Position numbers and translations under genes: made by a program. This document shows positions 15,839-21,793 of a stretch of 24,406 bases of DNA, piece by piece (the stretch's first letter is position 1; each line of letters starts with the position of its first letter). The notes beneath the pieces are model-generated. The model was given only the letters and a program-made list of their open reading frames with translations, was not told the origin of the DNA and ran no database searches. Source of the stretch: Deltaproteobacteria bacterium (GTDB lineage Bacteria > Myxococcota_A > UBA9160 > SMWR01); contig JAJDAM010000130.1 in NCBI GenBank assembly GCA_029261905.1, positions 1 through 24,406 on the forward strand, read 5' to 3'.

Positions 15839-15882
15839 CTCAGCCCGCGCTCAGCCCGCGCTCAGCCCGTGCTCAGTCCGCC
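15839..15882. repeat. 11-bp tandem repeat, four copies, across the thiI stop
   Basis: Units are CTCAGCCCGCG at 15839, the same at 15850, CTCAGCCCGTG at 15861 and a decayed CTCAGTCCGCC at 15872. The minus-strand stop codon of thiI lies in the last unit. Each unit contributes a minus-strand TGA, and as 11 is not a multiple of 3 the stops fall in all three frames. Confidence 0.9.
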
Positions 15883-17381
15883 GGCGCCTTCTTCTTTAGC
15901 GTTCGCAATCCACCGGGGACATGGAAGGCTTCGAATCCCTCCTTGCGCATGAATTCCGCCAGGTGAGCGCTCTTGAGTCCGATCTCGCAGTACAACACGT
16001 AGGTCAGCTTTCGGTCGAATTCGGGGTAGACCCGGAGTGCCTGGCCGAACTCGAGTCGGGTGGCGGTTGGCCAGTGCCAGCTGTCGAATTCATCTTTGGT
16101 TCTCAGATCGATCACGGTCGCGCCCTCAGGAATGCGATGGACTTCCAGATCGGGGATCGAAAGCGCTTCGATATCCAAACCGCGCAACTTGAAAACGGTA
16201 CGACTCTCTACCGCCGCATCGATCAGCGACAGGTCGAGCTTCGCTTCTTCCGCTTCGATCGCGTCGAGCGTCGCTGCAGTGGCCGGTCGGGTCGGCACCA
16301 TGTCGCAGTATTCACCGACCACCTTGGAAAGCTCGAAGGTCCCGATCTGCTTGGCAAGCTCGATGATGGCGTCCTTGTTGGTGCCGATCAGTGGGCGTAG
16401 CACCGTCTCGCGGGTCGCGCGCGAGATCACCGCGAGGTTCGGGAGGGTTTGTGACGACACCTGCCCAACGGCTTCGCCAGTAACGATCGCAGATGCCTTT
16501 CGTTCGACGACGAGCCGCTCGGCGGCCCGCAGCATCAACCGCTTCAGCAGCACCTGCCAGTAGCGGGGTCGCGTGCGGTCTCGCAATTGTTCGACGATCG
16601 GATCGAAATCGAACGAGTGAAACCGCGGCTGGTCCCCATACGACCACTTGTCTGCGAGTACCTGCGCCACTCGAAGCGTACCCTGTTGGTGAGATTGGCC
16701 GCCGAGATTGCAGAACGCGTAGTCGCAGCAGACACCCCTGCGCAACAGCTGCCAGGCGGCGACCGCGGAATCAAAACCACCACTGATCAGCGCAATGGCA
16801 TTCCCCCCCACTCCCACCGGCAGCCCGCCTTGTCCGGGGATCCGATCGGGAAAGAAGTACGCCTCGCGTCCGATCAGTTCGACGTGGACGGTTTCTTCCG
16901 GATCGCTCAGATCGACACCGGACGAAACTCCGAGAAGTCGTGCTCCCAGTTCGCGCTCGATGTCGTTCGGCGCGAGTGGGATCTCTGTGCGTTCCCCCAC
17001 TCGTCTCGCGCGCACGGCGAAGCGCCGGCCCGAAACGCGCTCGCGAAACAGCTCGGCACCGATGGCGGCGACTTCTTCGACATCGGTCGCAGGATGCGGC
17101 TCGACGACCGAAATGGACTGGATCCCGAATACACGGGAAATCGCATCCAAGCCGCGCTCGCTCGCGGCAGTGGTGGAGACCTCCGCCGGGTCACCCTCGA
17201 GTGATACGAAGATGCGATTGTGGGATTGGCGGATGCGTGGTGTGAGTCCCTCGGATTTCAAGGCGTCGCTCAGGTTTGCCACCAGCCTACGCACGAACTG
17301 GCCGCGAGTCGCACGCGCCTTGGTGCCGATCTCACCCGAGAATCGCACGAGTGCGAGCTTCTGTTTCGGCGCACCACTCAT
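15873..17381 (-). CDS. thiI: tRNA 4-thiouridine synthase ThiI with rhodanese domain
   Basis: Uses ATP and persulfide sulfur to make 4-thiouridine at tRNA position 8; in organisms of the E. coli type it also supplies sulfur for the thiamine thiazole. The 502-residue protein has all domains: NFLD/THUMP (about 8-175, with SHNRIFVS), the PP-loop SGGFDS at 200-205, the adenylation region GEAVGQVSSQTLPNL (302-316), C359 in GEYCDM, which matches the C344 partner in E. coli, and a C-terminal rhodanese domain (about 395-502) with the persulfide C465 in VLYCEIGLKSAHL. The rhodanese domain is present and intact, so the protein could work in both pathways. The ATG has no good Shine-Dalgarno; the upstream zinc-ribbon gene ends 4 bases before it, so coupling is likely. 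Confidence 0.95.
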   Translation of the reverse strand: MSGAPKQKLALVRFSGEIGTKARATRGQFVRRLVANLSDALKSEGLTPRIRQSHNRIFVSLEGDPAEVSTTAASERGLDAISRVFGIQSISVVEPHPATDVEEVAAIGAELFRERVSGRRFAVRARRVGERTEIPLAPNDIERELGARLLGVSSGVDLSDPEETVHVELIGREAYFFPDRIPGQGGLPVGVGGNAIALISGGFDSAVAAWQLLRRGVCCDYAFCNLGGQSHQQGTLRVAQVLADKWSYGDQPRFHSFDFDPIVEQLRDRTRPRYWQVLLKRLMLRAAERLVVERKASAIVTGEAVGQVSSQTLPNLAVISRATRETVLRPLIGTNKDAIIELAKQIGTFELSKVVGEYCDMVPTRPATAATLDAIEAEEAKLDLSLIDAAVESRTVFKLRGLDIEALSIPDLEVHRIPEGATVIDLRTKDEFDSWHWPTATRLEFGQALRVYPEFDRKLTYVLYCEIGLKSAHLAEFMRKEGFEAFHVPGGLRTLKKKAPAD

Positions 17382-17385
17382 GGGA

Positions 17386-17718
17386 TCAGGCGCAGAGTCG
17401 GTAGAGGGTGCCGACCAGGAACAGCAAGACCCAGACGGCCGTCATCGGCGATGCCGATCCCAATAGCGAAGGAGTGTCCTCCCCCTCGTCCACGGCCATG
17501 CCTGAAAACGGCGGCGGGGTCGCCGTTGCAGGAACACCGCGCTGTCTGGACAGCCGCGTCCCGCAATGCACGCAATTGCGGGCGTCGACCGGCGCAGTGA
17601 CGTTGCAGCTATAGCAGTACGATTCGTACGGATTCTGAGGACCGGCTTCTCTCACGCGGCCATGGTAGCGAGTTCTGGCGGCCTTGATCGGTTCGGGGCT
17701 CTCGCCCGATTCGGCCAT
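17386..17718 (-). CDS. Small zinc-ribbon protein with C-terminal membrane segment
   Basis: A 110-residue protein with two CxxC pairs (C35YSC38, C49VHC52) that would form a single zinc ribbon, followed by a Pro/Thr-rich linker and a hydrophobic C-terminus (about residues 90-108, MTAVWVLLFLVGTLYRL). This suggests a tail-anchored membrane protein with a cytosolic zinc ribbon. I do not recognise the family. The ATG at 17718 (or TTG 17721) has no clear ribosome site; a start at GTG 17655, nearer the ribbon, is possible. Four bases separate it from thiI, with which it is probably co-transcribed. A divergent gene begins 36 bases away on the other strand. Confidence 0.7.
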   Translation of the reverse strand: MAESGESPEPIKAARTRYHGRVREAGPQNPYESYCYSCNVTAPVDARNCVHCGTRLSRQRGVPATATPPPFSGMAVDEGEDTPSLLGSASPMTAVWVLLFLVGTLYRLCA

Positions 17719-17754
17719 CAAGCGGGAGCGACAACCGGCCGATTCAGGGATTCA

Positions 17755-18189
17755 ATGCGTGACACGTCGCTTCTTCAGCTCGCGACCAGCGGCCACGAGC
17801 AGTGCTATCGGGTTTCAGTGCTGGTGGATGCGGGTGCGAGCGATCAGGGAATCTGCTTCCGCGAGCGAGGCGGGCTCCAGTTGCTGGAATGGGCATCGAT
17901 CGAGACGGCTTTGGCCGGTGAGGTCGGAGAACCCGAGGGGGTCCGGACGATCGTCTTCGATCTGGTCACCGATCGCGCGGACACGCCAGACGGCGTGCGA
18001 TTCACGGTTTGGCGACTCGATGCGGAACCCGGTGAAGATGCGATGAAATTGGCCAAGGCGATCTCCCGAGCGATCGGCGACAAGGCGAGCGCATCGATCA
18101 AGAGTCTCGCCGCCGAAGGCACACCGAGCTTGTGGTACCCGGATATCGAAGAATTCGAGGCCGCCGCCGTCCAGTCACTCGGCGGCTGA
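17755..18189 (+). CDS. Hypothetical protein
   Basis: A 144-residue soluble protein that I do not recognise. The N-terminal half is beta-rich (CYRVSVLVDAG, QGICFRERGG, VRTIVFDLVTD, RFTVWRLD), and the C-terminal part has a helix AMKLAKAISRAIGDKASA followed by LWYPDIEEFEAAA. There is no signal peptide or cysteine motif. The ATG at 17755 has AGGGA 4 bases upstream; the frame is open further back to 17566 but that part overlaps the divergent zinc-ribbon gene. Codon use looks like that of its neighbours. Confidence 0.75.
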   Translation: MRDTSLLQLATSGHEQCYRVSVLVDAGASDQGICFRERGGLQLLEWASIETALAGEVGEPEGVRTIVFDLVTDRADTPDGVRFTVWRLDAEPGEDAMKLAKAISRAIGDKASASIKSLAAEGTPSLWYPDIEEFEAAAVQSLGG

Positions 18190-18254
18190 CTCGGGTCCCG
18201 GCAACAGCGAGGCAAAAAGCCCCGCGCAGCTGGATCGCAGCTAATCTCCTTCGT

Positions 18255-19049
18255 ATGGCTGACGGCGTCCGCGGGCAGGTTCGAACCGAGCGGGAAGGGT
18301 CGATCGGATGGCTGATCTTCGATCACACCGAACGCCGAAACGCCATTACCGTGGCCATGTGGGAAGCGATTCCCCGGGCAATCGCGGATCTGGATGGCGA
18401 TCCGGAGATCCGGGTCATCGTGCTACGCGGCGCCGGCGACGTGGCGTTCGTATCCGGTGCGGATATTTCGGAGTTCGAAACCACCCGCACTGGCGACAAC
18501 GCAGAGAAATATGAGCAAATCAACGGACGTGCGTTCGACGCGATCGCATCCGCTTCCAAACCCGTCATTGCGATGATCCACGGGTTCTGTGTGGGAGGCG
18601 GCACAGCGATCGCGATCAACGCAGACATGCGGTTCGCTGCGGAAGACGCGCAGTTCGGTATTCCGGCCGCTCGTTTGGGGCTCGGCTATTCGTCATCGGG
18701 TATCGAGCGGCTGGCGAACCTCGTCGGCCCGTCTCGTGCAGCCGAAATCATCTTTACCGGCCGTCGGTTTCGGGCCGTCGAGGCGAAGGAGATCGGATTG
18801 ATCAATTCGGTCGTCCCCAAGGCCGATCTGGAGGCCGAGGTTCGCAATACGGCAGGGGCCATCGCGGCCAATGCCCCACTCACGCTCCGCAGTGCCAAGC
18901 GTGTGTTGCGCGCGCTCGAGCTGCCGGCCGAAGAACGCGACAACGTAGCGGTCAGCGATTCGATTCGAGTCTGCCTGGCGAGCGCCGACTACCGCGAGGG
19001 GGTTCGCGCGTTTCTGGAAAAGCGCCCACCCCGATTCCGCGGCAACTGA
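18255..19049 (+). CDS. Enoyl-CoA hydratase/isomerase (crotonase) family protein lacking both catalytic Glu
   Basis: A 264-residue crotonase-fold protein: LIFDHTERRNAITVAMWEAI, the CoA oxyanion segment SGADISEFE, and HGFCVGGGTAIAINADMRFA. The two glutamates that add water in enoyl-CoA hydratases (Glu144 and Glu164 of rat crotonase) lie in GGGxE and PE contexts. Here both places hold alanine (GGGTAIA and GIPAARLG), while the oxyanion glycine and ADI are kept. It probably still stabilises an enolate or binds acyl-CoA, but a normal hydratase reaction is unlikely. The ATG at 18255 has no Shine-Dalgarno and might be leaderless. It is not clearly in an operon: 65 bases follow the hypothetical gene and 413 bases precede pal. 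Confidence 0.88.
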   Translation: MADGVRGQVRTEREGSIGWLIFDHTERRNAITVAMWEAIPRAIADLDGDPEIRVIVLRGAGDVAFVSGADISEFETTRTGDNAEKYEQINGRAFDAIASASKPVIAMIHGFCVGGGTAIAINADMRFAAEDAQFGIPAARLGLGYSSSGIERLANLVGPSRAAEIIFTGRRFRAVEAKEIGLINSVVPKADLEAEVRNTAGAIAANAPLTLRSAKRVLRALELPAEERDNVAVSDSIRVCLASADYREGVRAFLEKRPPRFRGN

Positions 19050-19283
19050 CCCGCAGCGATCATGCGACACCCCGTAGTATTCGACACCCATCCGAGCGGG
19101 ATCGCCGCGTGTCCAATTCCCACTCCAGGTGATGATTGTCACCATCTCTGATCGGGGCCGGGTCTTGCGGCCGTGGGGTTTCGTGTCCACACTCTTGCGG
19201 GGGAGTTGATAGAGGACAGGTGATCGCGTCTGCCGCTCGTCGATCGACCTGGATTGACACGGGGAACGGCGTTCATCGGAGGC

Positions 19284-19305
19284 GGTTTTCTCGAGGTTTT
19301 CTCGA
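19284..19305. repeat. Two tandem copies of an 11-mer
   Basis: GGTTTTCTCGA occurs twice head to tail (19284-19294 and 19295-19305), followed by GGGG. Each copy, with the next bases, forms the palindrome CTCGAG. Confidence 0.85.
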
Positions 19306-19426
19306 GGGGTTCGCAAGAGCTTCACAAGGATTCGTCGTTGACGATATCCGTCGGCTGGCTCAGGTCCCAACCGGGCCATGCCGCTAAAAAGAACAGCTGG
19401 CTGTCCATTGCGGAACGCCGGAGCAG

Positions 19427-19444
19427 AGTGAGCACGATCTCACT
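19427..19444. promoter_or_regulatory. 6-bp inverted repeat before pal ribosome site
   Basis: AGTGAG, six bases CACGAT, then CTCACT, ending 5 bases upstream of AGGAAGGAG. It may be an operator or a short leader hairpin; it overlaps the only AT-rich hexamer near the gene. Confidence 0.3.
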
Positions 19445-19462
19445 ATAGGAAGGAGAGAATCC

Positions 19463-19984
19463 ATGGAATCACGATTTTTTGCGATCGGTATTGCGATCGC
19501 TGCGATGGCACTGGGTGCGGTGGGCTGTGCGACCGACGGTACGGATATCGACGACTCGGGCATCGACGAGGGGACGGTTGGCAGAGGCACCGGGACCGAG
19601 TTCGACGACGGAAGTATGGGTTCGGGTTCAGATGCCCCTTCACAAATGATCGGGGCACTCCAGACGGTCTACTTCGAGTACGACAAGAGCACGATCCGCT
19701 CCGATTCGGCCGAGACCCTCCGAACCAACGCGGCTCTGATCAAGAACAACGAGGGTTGGGGCGAGATCGTGGTCCAGGGCAATACGGACGAGCGGGGAAG
19801 CGAGGAGTACAACCTCGCGCTCGGCGAGCGCCGCGCGAACGCCGTCAAGCGCTATCTGGTGGACCTTGGCGTCCCCTCGCACCGATTGCGGACCGTGAGT
19901 TTCGGCGAGGCGACACCTGCAGTGCCGGGACACGACGAATCTGCCTGGCGATACAATCGCCGCTCGGATTTCGCTTCGAACTGA
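19463..19984 (+). CDS. pal: Peptidoglycan-associated lipoprotein Pal (OmpA-like)
   Basis: An outer-membrane lipoprotein that grips peptidoglycan non-covalently. The signal ends in the lipobox GAVGC (C22), and the mature N-terminus is an acidic Gly/Asp/Thr linker up to about residue 62. The OmpA C-like domain starts at TVYFEYDKSTIRSDSAETL and carries GNTDERGSEEYNLALGERRA, where the Asp and Arg contact diaminopimelate, and ends SAWRYNRRSDF, the classic signature. Length (173) and order are normal. The ATG follows an unusually strong AGGAAGGAG, fitting an abundant protein. None of tolQ, tolR, tolA, tolB or cpoB is in this window, so this copy is an orphan or a second Pal. A perfect hairpin terminator follows. 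Confidence 0.93.
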   Translation: MESRFFAIGIAIAAMALGAVGCATDGTDIDDSGIDEGTVGRGTGTEFDDGSMGSGSDAPSQMIGALQTVYFEYDKSTIRSDSAETLRTNAALIKNNEGWGEIVVQGNTDERGSEEYNLALGERRANAVKRYLVDLGVPSHRLRTVSFGEATPAVPGHDESAWRYNRRSDFASN

Positions 19985-19993
19985 GCCCGCCGG

Positions 19994-20018
19994 CAAATCG
20001 GACGACCCGTCCGATTTG
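19994..20018 (+). terminator. Perfect 11-bp hairpin, terminator after pal
   Basis: CAAATCGGACG (19994-20004) and its exact reverse complement (20008-20018) flank a 3-base loop ACC, ten bases after the pal stop. The 3' arm ends ATTTG, but there is no long T-run beyond it. It separates pal from the TPP-enzyme gene. Confidence 0.6.
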
Positions 20019-20035
20019 ACCATCCAACGGGGCCG

Positions 20036-20076
20036 GTGATACCGTCGGGAGTCTTCTCAACTCACCGAGGTATCAC
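20036..20076 (+). promoter_or_regulatory. Leader hairpin covering the ribosome site of the TPP-enzyme gene
   Basis: GTGATACC (20036-20043) pairs perfectly with GGTATCAC (20069-20076). Inside, CGG 20046-48 pairs with CCG 20065-67 and GAGT 20049-52 with ACTC 20060-63 around a 7-base loop, giving 15 pairs with small internal gaps. The 3' arm holds GAGG (the Shine-Dalgarno, 20067-20070) and ends one base before the ATG. It could lower or switch translation; an operator palindrome is the alternative. Confidence 0.5.
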
Positions 20077-20077
20077 T

Positions 20078-21727
20078 ATGTCCCCCGTTCATGGCGGCAA
20101 GCTGGCCGCGCGCGCCCTCAAAGCAGCTGGCGTCGAGTGCATCTTCACGCTTTCCGGCGGCCACATCATGGCGCTGTATGACGGTTGCATCGACGAGGGC
20201 ATCGATATCATCGATGTGCGCCACGAGCAGGCTGCCGTTCACGCGGCGGATTCCTGGGCTCGATGCAACCCCGGCGGAATCGGTGTCGCGGCCATTACGG
20301 CCGGTCCGGGAGTGACTGACGGTGTTACCGGAATCGCCAATGCGTGGCGTGCGAACTCGCCGATCCTGGTTTTCGGCGGGCAAGGCCCGTTCGAAAATCT
20401 GCGACGCGGCTCGTTGCAGGAGATGGATCATCTCGGTGTCGTAAGGCCGATTACGAAATTTGCGGATGCGATCTACCAGACACACCGCATTCCGGAGTAC
20501 ATCGAGCTGGCGATTCGCCACGCCGTCTCGGGTACGCCCGGTCCGTCGTATCTCGAGATTCCGATGGACATTTTCCAGGGAACGGTCGAAGACGACCAGG
20601 TCCACATTCCGAAGATCCGAACGCAGCCGCCGCGGATTTCTCCCGATCGGGCCGAGGTCCGCGCAGCGATCGACATCCTGCGAAACTGCAGCAAGCCGAT
20701 GATGATGGCTGGCACCAGTGTGAAGTGGTCCCAGGCGACGGTCGAAATGAACCGCTTCATCGCCGATACCCACATTCCAACGTTCACCAACGGAATGGGG
20801 CGCGGCACGGTTCCGCCGGATTCGCCGGAATTTCTGAACCGATCCCGTCGCGATGCACTCCAGGGCATCGATTGCATCATCCTGGCGGGCACGCTGCTCG
20901 ATTTCCGGATGCGCTTCGGTCAGACGATTCCCGCAACGGCGAAGATCATCCAGCTCGACATGGATGCCACGCTGATGGGGCAAAACCGCCAGACCGACGT
21001 GCCGTTGGTCGGCAACCTCGCGAATTCGTTCGAGCTTCTGTCAGAGGAAATCAAGAACCAGGGTGTGTCGCTGGACTTCTCCAGTTGGCGCGACGAATTG
21101 CGTGTGATCGAGACGGCAGCTGCCGCCAAGGTCGAAGCGGCGCTGAACAGCGACGAGACGCCCATCGATCCCCAGCGCATGTGCCGCGAAGTGCGCGATT
21201 GGCTCGACACCATGGATCGACCGATCGTGATCGGCGACGGCGGCGACATCGTCGCGACCGCCGCGAAGATTCTCCCGGTCAAGGGGGAAGGCCTGTGGAT
21301 GGATCCGGGTCCGCTCGGCACGTTGGGCGTCGGGATGCCGTTTGCGCTGGCCGCGCAGAAGACGAATCCGGACAAGCGCGTGGTGATCGTCTACGGCGAC
21401 GGTTCTTTCGGCCTCAACGGCTTCGAGTTCGACACGGCCGTGCGACACAATCTGCCCATCATCGGCGTAGTCGGAAACGACGCGGCCTGGGGGCAGATGA
21501 TGCGTCCTCAGGGCGCCATCTTTGGATGGGACAGGTTGGCGGGAACGCTGCTCAACTACACCCGCTACGACAAGATCGTCGAAGCGATGGGTGGTCACGG
21601 CGAGTTCGTCGAGCGCCCCGAGGATCTGCGACCCGCGCTCGATCGAGCCGCGGCAAGCGGCAAGCCGGCCTGTGTAAACGTCATCATCCGACAGGATCGT
21701 GAATTCAAGGGCGGTATCTACGTCTGA
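20078..21727 (+). CDS. ThDP-dependent enzyme, acetolactate synthase / 2-hydroxyacyl-CoA lyase-like (IlvG-like)
   Basis: A 549-residue enzyme of the POX/ALS superfamily. The N-terminal PYR domain shows FTLSGGHIMALYDGC and the cofactor-activating E50 in RHEQAAVHAADSWAR, then ITAGPGVTDGVTGIANAW. The central domain covers about 190-340. The PP domain carries the ThDP motif GDGSFGLNGFEF ending in GVVGNDAAWGQ. The layout and the segments LSGGH, YDGC and GGHGEFV resemble, from memory, the mycobacterial IlvG/IlvX-type acetolactate synthases, and also 2-hydroxyacyl-CoA lyases. No small regulatory subunit (ilvN/ilvH) is adjacent, so catabolic carboligase or lyase work is as likely as branched-chain synthesis. 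The ATG has GAGG about 7 bases upstream, inside a hairpin. Confidence 0.85.
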   Translation: MSPVHGGKLAARALKAAGVECIFTLSGGHIMALYDGCIDEGIDIIDVRHEQAAVHAADSWARCNPGGIGVAAITAGPGVTDGVTGIANAWRANSPILVFGGQGPFENLRRGSLQEMDHLGVVRPITKFADAIYQTHRIPEYIELAIRHAVSGTPGPSYLEIPMDIFQGTVEDDQVHIPKIRTQPPRISPDRAEVRAAIDILRNCSKPMMMAGTSVKWSQATVEMNRFIADTHIPTFTNGMGRGTVPPDSPEFLNRSRRDALQGIDCIILAGTLLDFRMRFGQTIPATAKIIQLDMDATLMGQNRQTDVPLVGNLANSFELLSEEIKNQGVSLDFSSWRDELRVIETAAAAKVEAALNSDETPIDPQRMCREVRDWLDTMDRPIVIGDGGDIVATAAKILPVKGEGLWMDPGPLGTLGVGMPFALAAQKTNPDKRVVIVYGDGSFGLNGFEFDTAVRHNLPIIGVVGNDAAWGQMMRPQGAIFGWDRLAGTLLNYTRYDKIVEAMGGHGEFVERPEDLRPALDRAAASGKPACVNVIIRQDREFKGGIYV

Positions 21728-21745
21728 TCGCGCCGCAGCCCGGCA

Positions 21746-21781
21746 GGTACGCGCCAGCCAGAAGGTACGTGTCAGCCAGAA
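21746..21781. repeat. 18-bp tandem duplication before dinG
   Basis: GGTACGCGCCAGCCAGAA and GGTACGTGTCAGCCAGAA (two mismatches) lie head to tail, followed by a third start GGTA at 21782. It ends 12 bases before the dinG start and reaches into its ribosome-site region. Confidence 0.85.
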
Positions 21782-21793
21782 GGTAAGAGAACC

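Larger units (their letters stand above)
19050..19462. other. 413-base stretch without a convincing gene, upstream of pal
   Basis: The frames here (for example 19136-19387 plus, 19060-19260 minus) give low-complexity, composition-driven peptides and I reject them. Visible items are a tandem 11-mer at 19284-19305, a lone TTGACA at 19254 without a matching -10, a 5-bp inverted repeat GGTGA/TCACC near 19130, and a 6-bp inverted repeat just before the pal ribosome site. It probably holds the pal promoter, which I cannot place. Confidence 0.5.

Noticed and set aside
19434..19455. T7 phage promoter before pal
   Set aside because: Only the CTCACTATAGG core matches; the TAATACGA half is missing and no phage genes are near.
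20473..21598. Several minus-strand frames and a 452-codon plus frame within the TPP enzyme gene
   Set aside because: All are shadows of a fully recognisable ThDP enzyme.
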